A stretch of 21,152 bases of DNA from the NCBI GenBank assembly GCA_030017825.1, contig JASEGW010000011.1, positions 1-21,152 of the forward strand, written 5' to 3'. Of the stretch, positions 7,457 through 14,968 are shown piece after piece (the first letter of the stretch is position 1; each line of letters begins with the position of its first letter). The notes beneath the pieces are model-generated. The model worked only from the letters and a program-made list of their open reading frames with translations. It was not told the origin of the DNA and did not search any database. Origin of the DNA: a bacterium. Its GTDB lineage: Bacteria; UBA9089; JAHJRX01. Made by a program: the position numbers and the translations under genes.

Positions 7457-8556
7457 AGCTTCTCTTTGTGCTTTCTCAAATAGAATTAACAGGAGCAGAG
7501 ACTTATGCAGTATCGTTAACAAAGAAACTAAAAAGTAAAGGGTATAGAATAGTTTTTGTTTCAGACACCCTGAATAGTAAAAATATAGGAGTTCCTTATT
7601 ATCCATTAGATTTAGATAATAGAAAGTCTTTTGTTAATCGTTTTAGGCATATAAGGTTTTTATGTCAAATGATCAGAAAAGAAAGAATTGATCTTATTCA
7701 CGCTCATTCTAGAGCTTCTTCGTGGGTGGCATATTTTGCTAGTCGAATAACTAATATTCCTTTGGTGACAACAGCTCACTGTATCTATCCAGTTCATTTA
7801 AGCCGTAAATTTTTGCCTTGTTTTGGTAAAAAAGTAATCGCTATTTGTGAGTCAGTTAGAGATCATTTAATAAAAGATTTGAAAGTAAATCCTAAAGATA
7901 TATTTTTAATACCAAATGGGATAGATATACATAGATTTAGACCGAATATTGATTCTGCCGTTAGAGAAGAATTTGATATTCTAAGAGAAGCTAAAGTAAT
8001 TTCTTGGATTGGTCGATTTAGTGGACCTCGAGGTAGAATAATAGAGGAGGTGATAGGGAAGGTATTTCCTGAAATATTAAAAGTTATTCCAAATTTGAAG
8101 TTGCTTATTGTAGCTGGAGGCAATAGACCATTTTCTTTAAAAAGCAAAGTGGAAGCTATCAACCATCAATTCAAACAAGAGATAGTAAAATTTACTGGCT
8201 TACGAAGTGACATACCTCAAATATATGCCTTATCTGATTTAGTGATTGGTGCTGGTAGAGTAGCTATAGAGGCAATGGCTTGTGGTTGCCCTGTATTAGC
8301 AGTAGGAGAAAATAAGTTTGTGGGCTTAATAAATCCCCAATCTATAGAAGAGGGAATATATAACAATTTTGGTGATTGTTGTAAGAGTGAGCAAGTTAAT
8401 TGGGAAGGATTAACTAAAACAATTATGGAAATATTTAAAGATGAAAAAGAAGCTAATAAATTAAGCCAGTGGGGAAGAAAAGTAACTATAGATAGATTTG
8501 ACTTAGAAAAAGTAACAGAAGAAGTAGAGAAGGTCTATGAAAAAGCATTGGAGTAA
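7453..8556 (+). CDS. GT4 family glycosyltransferase
   Basis: The 367-residue protein starts MKLLFVLSQIELTGAETYAV, a typical GT4 N-terminus with the Gly-Ala-Glu acceptor-loop motif. It has IDLIHAHSRASSW in the first domain and IPNGIDIHRFRP at the domain linker. The C-terminal donor domain includes ISWIGRFSGPRG and IEAMACGCPVLAVGE (Glu273). The usual first Glu of the E-x7-E pair is replaced in the sequence around GAGRVAIEAM. It starts inside the GT2 gene (4-nt overlap) and ends inside the deacetylase-GT9 gene (20-nt overlap). It is probably a cytosolic-face core or O-chain enzyme; its sugar specificity is unknown. Confidence 0.87.
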   Translation: MKLLFVLSQIELTGAETYAVSLTKKLKSKGYRIVFVSDTLNSKNIGVPYYPLDLDNRKSFVNRFRHIRFLCQMIRKERIDLIHAHSRASSWVAYFASRITNIPLVTTAHCIYPVHLSRKFLPCFGKKVIAICESVRDHLIKDLKVNPKDIFLIPNGIDIHRFRPNIDSAVREEFDILREAKVISWIGRFSGPRGRIIEEVIGKVFPEILKVIPNLKLLIVAGGNRPFSLKSKVEAINHQFKQEIVKFTGLRSDIPQIYALSDLVIGAGRVAIEAMACGCPVLAVGENKFVGLINPQSIEEGIYNNFGDCCKSEQVNWEGLTKTIMEIFKDEKEANKLSQWGRKVTIDRFDLEKVTEEVEKVYEKALE

Positions 8557-10336
8557 TAAAATACCTATTTTGGTTTATCATCGAATAGTACCAATGCCTT
8601 TGTCAAAATCAGCGCATGGGATATGGGTAAAAGTTCAGAGCTTTAAACAGCAAATGGAGCTTTTGTCTTCTAAAGGATTTCAGACGGTTTCATTAGATAG
8701 GTTAATAGATGCATTTAATGGAATAAACCAATTACCTAAGAAATCTATTATTCTTACTTTTGATGATGGTTATAAGGATAATTATCTATATGCATTTCCT
8801 ATTCTGAAAGAGCATAATTTTACAGCTACTATATTTTTAGTGAGCGGTTATATTGGAGGGACTAATGAATGGGATAAAACATCGCAGGAAGGACATATAA
8901 AACTTTTATCCACAGATGAAATAAAAGAGATGGCTGAGTATGGAATTTCATTTGGAGTGCATACAATTACCCATCCTCATCTTCCTCAATTAAATGAGAA
9001 GAAGGCTTTTCAGGAGATAGTAAAGCCCAAAGAAGAAATAGAAAAAATATTAGGCCAGGAAGTTATTTCTTTTTGTTATCCTTATGGTGAGTATAATGAT
9101 AACATAAAAAATATGGTTATAGATGCTGGCTATAAATGTGCATGTGCTTGTGATACTAATGCTATAGATGATATTTTTGAATTAAGAAGAATACAAGTAT
9201 TTCCTAAGACTAATTTATTTGGATTTTGGAAAAAAACTCAAAAGTGGTATCTTTCTTATAACGATTTTAAGAAAAATAGAGTAGAAAAACAAATATGTCA
9301 TGAAGGTATTAATAAAATATTAATTGTTAGATTTAGTTCTATAGGAGATATTATTTTAACTACACCTATTTTAAAAGCCTTAAAAGAGAAGTATCCAGAA
9401 GCAAAATTATTTTATGTCACCAAGAAAGAATATATTAAATTAGTTGAGTTGTTTCCTTGTGTAGATTATATTTTTTGTTTAGACTCAAATAATAAAATAG
9501 AGGGACTTTTTAAATTAATCAAAAAGATAAATTTAGAAAAGATTGATTTATTAATTGATCTTCATTACAGTTTAAGAAGTATTATTCTTTATTATTTTTC
9601 TTTTGCTAAATACAAATTGCATTATTCTAAATATAGATTTATTAGATTTTTAAGAATATTTTTTAAATGGAGGTTGTTATCTAAAGATATACATGTAATA
9701 GATTATTATTTTAAACCTCTTGAAAGACTTGGTATTAATTCAAATAATAGAGAACCAGAATTAAGGATAAATAAAGATACACAAGAACGAATAAAAGAGT
9801 ATTTAAAAATATCTGGAGTTACAAATAATGATTTAATAATTGGAATTTGCCCTGGAGCAAAGTGGGAAACAAAAAGATGGCCCATAAATAAATTTGTAGA
9901 ATTAGGAGATAAATTAATAAGTAGATTGAATGCTAAGGTTATTCTTATAGGAGATTTAAATGACTTATTAATTGGCGAAAAGATTGAATATTTAATGATG
10001 AATAAACCAATAAACTTAATTGGGAAAACATCGTTATCAGAGTTAGTAGCTTTGGTAAAATGGTGCAATATAATAATTACAAATGATTCTTCTCCACTTC
10101 ATGTAGCATCATCCTTAAAAGTACCTTCAATTAGTATATTTGGTCCTACAACATTAGATTTTGGTTTTGGTCCTTATGGAGAAGGTCATATTGTTCTTGA
10201 AAAGGATTTATCTTGTCGACCTTGTAGCTCTCATGGAAGTAAGAAATGTCCTGATCAAACTTTTAAATGTATGAAATTAATTACTTCAGATGAAGTGCTT
10301 CAAGCGGTAAAAAAGATATTAAATAGAAATGGATAA
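8537..10336 (+). CDS. Fusion of polysaccharide deacetylase (CE4) and GT9 glycosyltransferase
   Basis: This 599-residue protein joins two enzymes in one uninterrupted frame. Residues about 7-235 form a NodB/CE4 deacetylase: IPILVYHRI, TFDDG at 74-78 (catalytic Asp76 and metal Asp77), HTITHP at 142-147 (metal His142 and His146) and CYPYG at 180-184, so the metal triad is intact. Residues about 258-599 form a GT9 heptosyltransferase: ILIVRFSSIGDIILTTP, GICPGAKWETKRWP, TNDSSPLHVA and IFGPTT, ending in a four-cysteine cluster (C560, C563, C571, C578). There is no ATG near the junction from which the GT9 part could start alone. It probably deacetylates an N-acetyl sugar and adds a sugar to the same LPS chain. 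It overlaps both neighbours (20 and 8 nt). The GT9 half resembles the next gene. Confidence 0.88.
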   Translation: MKKHWSNKIPILVYHRIVPMPLSKSAHGIWVKVQSFKQQMELLSSKGFQTVSLDRLIDAFNGINQLPKKSIILTFDDGYKDNYLYAFPILKEHNFTATIFLVSGYIGGTNEWDKTSQEGHIKLLSTDEIKEMAEYGISFGVHTITHPHLPQLNEKKAFQEIVKPKEEIEKILGQEVISFCYPYGEYNDNIKNMVIDAGYKCACACDTNAIDDIFELRRIQVFPKTNLFGFWKKTQKWYLSYNDFKKNRVEKQICHEGINKILIVRFSSIGDIILTTPILKALKEKYPEAKLFYVTKKEYIKLVELFPCVDYIFCLDSNNKIEGLFKLIKKINLEKIDLLIDLHYSLRSIILYYFSFAKYKLHYSKYRFIRFLRIFFKWRLLSKDIHVIDYYFKPLERLGINSNNREPELRINKDTQERIKEYLKISGVTNNDLIIGICPGAKWETKRWPINKFVELGDKLISRLNAKVILIGDLNDLLIGEKIEYLMMNKPINLIGKTSLSELVALVKWCNIIITNDSSPLHVASSLKVPSISIFGPTTLDFGFGPYGEGHIVLEKDLSCRPCSSHGSKKCPDQTFKCMKLITSDEVLQAVKKILNRNG

Positions 10337-11354
10337 AATATTAATTATACAAACTGCATTTATAGGAGATGTAGTATTAATTTCTCCTTTGATTGAAGCT
10401 ATTTCTGACAAATATCCAAAAGCAAAACTATATCTTCTAACTACCCTTGAAGGCAAAGATATATTTGAAAGAAATCCGCATATTTATAATATACTCTCAT
10501 ATGATAAAAGAAAAAGAGATAAAGGGTTAAATCATTTTATTAGAATAGTTAAACATATTAAAAAGATAAAATTTGATACAGCTGTTATTCCTCATCCTTC
10601 TTTGCGTTCTAGTTTGATTGCCTATTTTGCTAAAATACCTTATAGGGTTGGATTTAGAGGTAGGATAGGAGCTATTTTTTTTAACAATAAAGTTTCTTAT
10701 CCTTTAGAGTTTCATGAAGTAGAAAGAAATCTACAGTTAGCATATGCTCTTGGAGTAAAAAAGAAATATCGTCCATTAAAAATATATATTTCTCAGGATG
10801 AGAAAGAGTTTGCCAGTAAGTTTTTTAAAGAAAATAAAATTTTAGAAGATGATTTTTTAGTTGGCATAAATCCTTGCTCTGTTTGGCCTACTAAAAGATG
10901 GAAGCCAGAAGGGTTTGCAGAAGTAGCTGATAATTTTATAAAGAACCTAAAGGCAAAAATAATCCTTTTGGGAGGGCCAAAAGATAAACAGATAGTGGAA
11001 AAAGTGTCAAATTTAATGAAAGAAGAAGCTGTACTTGCTGTTGGTAAATTTAATTTAAGAAAATTATCTGCAGTATTAGAAAAGTGTAAGTTGTTTATTA
11101 CTAATGATTCTGGACCAATGCATATTGCTATGGCTATGAAAACACCGACAGTAGCTATTTTTGGTCCTACAACACTTGCTATAGGATTTGGGCCATATGG
11201 TGAAAAATATAAAGTTATTGAAAAAAAAGGTTTAAAATGTCGACCATGTAGTTTACATGGACCGAAAAGATGTCCTATAGGCACATTTGATTGCATGAAC
11301 AGCATAACTTCAGAAAAAGTAATAATGGCTTCGAAAGAGTTGTTTAGAACGTAG
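10329..11354 (+). CDS. GT9 glycosyltransferase, WaaF (heptosyltransferase II)-like
   Basis: The 341-residue GT9 enzyme begins ILIIQTAFIGDVVLISPLIEA and includes GINPCSVWPTKRWKPEGFAE, FITNDSGPMHIAMA and IFGPTTLAIGFGPYG. It closes with a cysteine cluster at C304, C307, C315 and C322, a pattern I associate with the WaaF branch. It likely transfers ADP-heptose (or a related sugar) to the inner core. Its C-terminal half closely resembles the GT9 half of the preceding fusion protein, including IFGPTTL, GFGPYGE and the whole cysteine cluster, which points to tandem duplication. It starts 8 nt before the fusion gene stops. An IS200/IS605-like remnant follows its stop. Confidence 0.9.
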   Translation: MDKILIIQTAFIGDVVLISPLIEAISDKYPKAKLYLLTTLEGKDIFERNPHIYNILSYDKRKRDKGLNHFIRIVKHIKKIKFDTAVIPHPSLRSSLIAYFAKIPYRVGFRGRIGAIFFNNKVSYPLEFHEVERNLQLAYALGVKKKYRPLKIYISQDEKEFASKFFKENKILEDDFLVGINPCSVWPTKRWKPEGFAEVADNFIKNLKAKIILLGGPKDKQIVEKVSNLMKEEAVLAVGKFNLRKLSAVLEKCKLFITNDSGPMHIAMAMKTPTVAIFGPTTLAIGFGPYGEKYKVIEKKGLKCRPCSLHGPKRCPIGTFDCMNSITSEKVIMASKELFRT

Positions 11355-11390
11355 TTTATGAAAGTAAATAATTTATGCAAACATGCCAAA

Positions 11391-11520
11391 ATACACCGTT
11401 CTTTGAACGGGGATGAATGGCATCCTTTTGCGGGGTTTGAGTTAGCGATTATGGGGTCTTACCCCCAATAGGAATCTCTGCCGCTAAGATGCCCAGCCCT
11501 TTGGGTGGGGAGCTTCACTA
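11391..11520 (+). mobile_element. Right-end remnant of an IS200/IS605 (TnpB-type) element, no tnpB
   Basis: This intergenic stretch is about half G+C against about 30% around it and is packed with hairpins. The final stem, CCCAGCCC (11492-11499) with GGGTGGGG (11503-11510), has one G-T wobble and one mismatch. It is followed by AGC and TTCAC (11514-11518), the arrangement seen at the right end of many IS200/IS605 elements. No transposase or TnpB reading frame is present between 11355 and 11563, so only the terminal non-coding part is left, or a non-autonomous copy inserted. It lies between two LPS genes without damaging either. Identification rests on remembered family pattern, not a search. 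Confidence 0.55.
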
Positions 11521-11538
11521 TTGGATAGATTTGGTATA
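11396..11538 (+). ncRNA. Orphan omega-RNA-like structure with possible guide
   Basis: On the + strand the segment folds into successive stems: CCGTTC/GAACGG (11396-11401, 11405-11410), GGATG/CATCC (11411-11415, 11421-11425), GGGGT/ACCCC (11453-11457, 11461-11465) enclosed by GCGG/CCGC (11430-11433, 11481-11484), and the terminal CCCAGCCC/GGGTGGGG stem. This resembles the scaffold of a TnpB omega-RNA, in which the guide is the sequence just past the element's right end. Here that would be about 20 nt from 11519 onward, inside the leader of the O-antigen ligase gene. Transcription could come simply from the LPS operon. No TnpB partner is in the window. Confidence 0.4.
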
Positions 11539-11563
11539 GTTTCATAAAAGGATAAATAGAAAT

Positions 11564-12769
11564 ATGGTAAATTTTTTGAAGAATTATCAAAAGATAATGT
11601 ATAGTGGTTTAGTGATATTTGCTATTTTTAGCACTATTTCCATATCTGGCCAGTTAGTAGGTTCTATTATTGCTTTATTAGGCTGGATTATGAAAATAGT
11701 ATATGAAAAGAAGATAAATTTAGAGAAAAATAGTTTAAATTTACCTATATGTTTATTTTTTTTATCAATTGTAATATCTACTTTATTTTCTCCATATTTT
11801 GAAAATAGTGCCGATAGAATTAGATCAGATGGAGAAAAAATATTATTATTTTTTTTAGTGGTGATTGGAGTTAAAGAAATAAAACATAGTAAAATTTTAA
11901 TAAATATTTTGATTATATCTGCTGGGGTTGAATCTGCTTACATATTACTTCAATATTTTTGGAAAATATATTTATTTAATGTAGTAATTAGTAAAAATTT
12001 ACTTACAGATAGAAGTCTTGGCGGTTGCTTGAGTATGGTAATTCCTATAACTTTATGCTTGTTTGGAATTCTATCAAAATTTGATAAAAAACTACTAGCT
12101 TTGATAATTTTAATTATAATCTTATTTTTATTGTTAATTGTTAATAACACTAGAGGAGCATGGGTTGGAGTAAGCTTAGTAATGGTAATCTTAAGTATTA
12201 TTGAATATAAAAGATTTCTATGGTTCTTTTTGAGTATATTTTTGATTGCTTATTTTATATTGCCTTTTCATATAAAAAGTGGGACCTATATTAGAATTAA
12301 AAGTATATTTGAAAAAAATAGTTCAAATTTAGAAAGAATATCTTTTTCCAAGGAAGCTTTAATAATGATTAAAGATAACCCCATATTAGGAGTAGGACCA
12401 AATAATTTTAAATATTATTATTGCAAGAAGCATAATATTAAAATGGAAAATTTTTGTCATAAAACATGCCATAATAATTTTCTAAATATTGGAGCTGAAA
12501 TGGGCATTTTAGGGTTGTGTACATTTATATATTTATTAGTTATTTTTTATAAAAATGCTATAAATAAATTAATAGAGTTTAAAGGTTCTGATAATTTTTG
12601 GTTAATTTTAGGAATTATTTTATCAATATCTTCAATTTTAACAGGAGGAATGTTTAATTATTCATTAGATTGTAGAACAGGATATTTATTTTGGTTTTTG
12701 TTAGGTATTTATGTTAAGATGACCTCTAGTAACAAGGATTCTTCTTGTGGCGCAAGGGAAGTAAGTTGA
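11564..12769 (+). CDS. O-antigen ligase / polymerase family membrane protein (Wzy_C domain)
   Basis: A 401-residue, strongly hydrophobic protein with roughly 10-12 predicted membrane segments. The Wzy_C/O-antigen ligase signature is visible: NNTRGAWVGV in one helix start, a long periplasmic loop with DNPILGVGPNNF, and then CHNNFLNIGAEMGILGL before a membrane segment. WaaL-type members join undecaprenyl-linked O-chain to the lipid A core in the periplasm; Wzy-type members polymerise it. Sequence alone does not decide between them, but the core-gene context favours ligase. An AAAAGGAT site lies upstream of the ATG at 11564. The last 15 residues (TSSNKDSSCGAREVS) are polar and more GC-rich in their codons than the rest, and may be a later addition. 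Confidence 0.85.
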   Translation: MVNFLKNYQKIMYSGLVIFAIFSTISISGQLVGSIIALLGWIMKIVYEKKINLEKNSLNLPICLFFLSIVISTLFSPYFENSADRIRSDGEKILLFFLVVIGVKEIKHSKILINILIISAGVESAYILLQYFWKIYLFNVVISKNLLTDRSLGGCLSMVIPITLCLFGILSKFDKKLLALIILIIILFLLLIVNNTRGAWVGVSLVMVILSIIEYKRFLWFFLSIFLIAYFILPFHIKSGTYIRIKSIFEKNSSNLERISFSKEALIMIKDNPILGVGPNNFKYYYCKKHNIKMENFCHKTCHNNFLNIGAEMGILGLCTFIYLLVIFYKNAINKLIEFKGSDNFWLILGIILSISSILTGGMFNYSLDCRTGYLFWFLLGIYVKMTSSNKDSSCGAREVS

Positions 12770-12792
12770 TTTGTTGACATCCAAGAATAGAT

Positions 12793-13854
12793 ATGTATAT
12801 TAATAATTATCAAAAAAAGATATTATTCATACGAAATGATAAAATAGGTGATTTATTATTAACCCTTCCTGTGATAAAAGCAGCAAAAGATAAATATCCA
12901 GATTATAAAATATCTATATTGGTTTCAGAATATACTAGTAATCTTTTAAATGATATTAATTATATTGATGAGATTATAGTTGAAAAAGAAAAGCATAAGA
13001 GTTATGTTGGTTTGCTAAAACTAATAAAGAGAATTAGAAAAAATAAGTATGATGTTGGGATAATTTTATATCCTTGTTGGCGAAATGCAATAGTATCTTT
13101 TTTATCTTTAATTCCTATAAGGATTGGAACGGGATATAAATTATGTAGCATATTATTTAATAAAAAAGTTTATGTTCATAGAACTAAGAATAAATTAATC
13201 CATGAAACTGATTATTGCTTAAAACATTTAAAATATTTTAATATAAATCATGCAGATAGAAAGATAAATTTAACAAAAAGAAAGAAGGATGAAGATTATA
13301 TAAAAAAGCTGTTGGATAAATTTAAAATAGAGAAGGAAGAAAGACTAATAGCTATTCATCCTGGAAATGGAAGGTCAGCACTTAATTGGTCAGTAGAGAA
13401 TTTTATTAGATTAATAGATTTAATAACAAAAGATAATAGAATAAGAGTTGTTTTAACTGGCACCAATGGTGACAAGGAGATTATAGAGAAAATTAAAGAT
13501 GGCATAAATAAAGATTCAAAAGTAATTAATTTGTTTAATCAGACAAATATTAATCAATTACAAGCATTGTTGTCTTTTTGTAATTTTTTTATTGGCACAT
13601 CTACGGGTCCTATGCATTTAGCAGCTGCAGTAAAGACTAGAGTTATAGCATTATTTTCACCACTTCTTCCTCAACGACCGGAAAAATGGAGTCCTTTGGG
13701 TGAGGGTCATACTATCGTGCTACCTGAAGGAGTAAATTGTAGTCGAATAAAGTGTATATTAAAAAAGTGTAAATATTATAATTGTATGGATAAAATAAAA
13801 CCAGAAGTGATTTGCAACATTTTAACAGAAAGGATAAATAATGAAAAAAATTAA
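12793..13854 (+). CDS. GT9 (heptosyltransferase-type) glycosyltransferase
   Basis: The 353-residue product has the GT9 N-terminus ILFIRNDKIGDLLLTLPVI. The donor-domain motifs are IAIHPGNGRSALNWSVENF and FIGTSTGPMHLAAAV, then FSPLLPQRPEKWSPLG. The C-terminus has its own cysteine cluster (C316, C321, C326, C331) with wider, even spacing than the other two GT9 proteins carrying one. It is probably another LPS core heptose or related sugar transferase. It is preceded by only 23 nt after the ligase gene and overlaps the following oxidoreductase by 14 nt, so it is part of the same transcript. No better start exists between the ATG at 12793 and the first conserved motif. Confidence 0.9.
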   Translation: MYINNYQKKILFIRNDKIGDLLLTLPVIKAAKDKYPDYKISILVSEYTSNLLNDINYIDEIIVEKEKHKSYVGLLKLIKRIRKNKYDVGIILYPCWRNAIVSFLSLIPIRIGTGYKLCSILFNKKVYVHRTKNKLIHETDYCLKHLKYFNINHADRKINLTKRKKDEDYIKKLLDKFKIEKEERLIAIHPGNGRSALNWSVENFIRLIDLITKDNRIRVVLTGTNGDKEIIEKIKDGINKDSKVINLFNQTNINQLQALLSFCNFFIGTSTGPMHLAAAVKTRVIALFSPLLPQRPEKWSPLGEGHTIVLPEGVNCSRIKCILKKCKYYNCMDKIKPEVICNILTERINNEKN

Positions 13855-14824
13855 TATAGGGGTTATAGGTGTTGGACATATGGGGGAGTATCATGTGCGT
13901 ACTTATACAGAAATAATTGGTGTTAATTTAGTGGGGGTGATGGATATTGACGAGAATAGAGTAAAGCAAGTTGCTCAAAGATATAATACCTCGGCTTACA
14001 CTGATTACAGAGATCTTCTTGGGAAAGTAGATGCAGTCACAATTGCCGTTCCTACTTATTTACATTATGAAGTTACTAAGGAATTTATTGAAGCAGGTAT
14101 TCATGTGCTTTTAGAAAAACCTATGACTGAAGACTTAAATCAAGCTAAAGAATTAGCGAATATAGCTATATCTAAAGGAATAATTCTGAAAGTTGGTCAT
14201 GTAGAAAGATTTAATGCTGCAGCCCAAGAGCTTAAGAATATTGTAAATAATCCTATTTTTATTGAGAGTCGTCGTCTTGGTCCATATAATGGCCGCATTA
14301 ATGATGTAGGAGTAACTTTAGATTTACTTATTCATGATATTGATATTGTTCTTGGTTTGGCAAATTCTCCTGTAAAAGAATTAAATGTTGCTGCTAAGAG
14401 TATTGTATCTAGTTTTGAAGATATTGTTAATGTTCAGATGGTATTTAAAAGCGGGTGCATGGCCAATGTTACTGCTTCTCGAATTACTGAAAATAAAGTT
14501 AGAACTTTAGCTATTACTCAAAAAGGTGCTTATATATATTTAGATTATGCTAACCAAGATTTACATATACATCGCCAAGCAACTTCTAAATATATTCTAA
14601 GCAGAGAGATACTTCGATATAAACAAGAATCTTTTATCGAAAGAATTTTTGTCCATAAAGATAATCCACTAAAGCTGGAACTAAAAGATTTTATAGAATG
14701 TATATTTACCAAGGACCAATCTTTAGATCAATTACAAGAGAACTTAAAATCCTTAGAAATTACCTTACATATTTTAGATAAAATAAATCCAAAAAGTGCG
14801 GTTAATCGTAAAAATGAAATATAA
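13841..14824 (+). CDS. Gfo/Idh/MocA oxidoreductase, GnnA-like candidate
   Basis: This 327-residue NAD(P)-dependent sugar dehydrogenase has the Rossmann motif GVIGVGHMG (residues 7-15), an acidic MDID at the end of the second strand suggesting NAD, EKP at 92-94, and the catalytic-type D161-x3-H165-D166 in the C-terminal domain. Its position before msbA and lpxL within a lipid A locus suggests it acts on the lipid A sugar. GnnA, of this family, oxidises UDP-GlcNAc at C3 so that GnnB can aminate it, giving amide-linked acyl chains at position 3. No aminotransferase (GnnB) is present here, so this role is an inference; core-sugar modification is the alternative. It overlaps the preceding GT9 gene by 14 nt. 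Confidence 0.82.
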   Translation: MKKINIGVIGVGHMGEYHVRTYTEIIGVNLVGVMDIDENRVKQVAQRYNTSAYTDYRDLLGKVDAVTIAVPTYLHYEVTKEFIEAGIHVLLEKPMTEDLNQAKELANIAISKGIILKVGHVERFNAAAQELKNIVNNPIFIESRRLGPYNGRINDVGVTLDLLIHDIDIVLGLANSPVKELNVAAKSIVSSFEDIVNVQMVFKSGCMANVTASRITENKVRTLAITQKGAYIYLDYANQDLHIHRQATSKYILSREILRYKQESFIERIFVHKDNPLKLELKDFIECIFTKDQSLDQLQENLKSLEITLHILDKINPKSAVNRKNEI

Positions 14825-14968
14825 AACAATGTAAAATTATTGCAAGCAAGAAAATGATGAGTTAGAAAAAAGTAAAGTTAAATATTATTTCTTTTTACCA
14901 TATTTATATTTCCTACTATTGTAACTATTTTGATTTCATAAATACAGATCTTGGGATAATTCCAAAAA

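Noticed and set aside
10793..11389. 198-residue - strand ORF opposite the WaaF-like gene
   Set aside because: It mirrors a clear GT9 coding sequence in another frame, has no recognisable domain, and is best explained as a shadow ORF.
12722..12769. GC-richer tail of the O-antigen ligase gene with CTTG/CAAG mini-hairpin, considered as a mobile-element end
   Set aside because: Too short, no terminal repeat partner, and it stays in frame with the gene. Noted in the gene entry only.
12774..12800. TTGACA with TATATT 16 nt later, a good-looking promoter
   Set aside because: The start codon of the GT9 gene lies between the two boxes, so transcripts would begin inside the gene after its only plausible start. 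Probably coincidence in AT-rich DNA.
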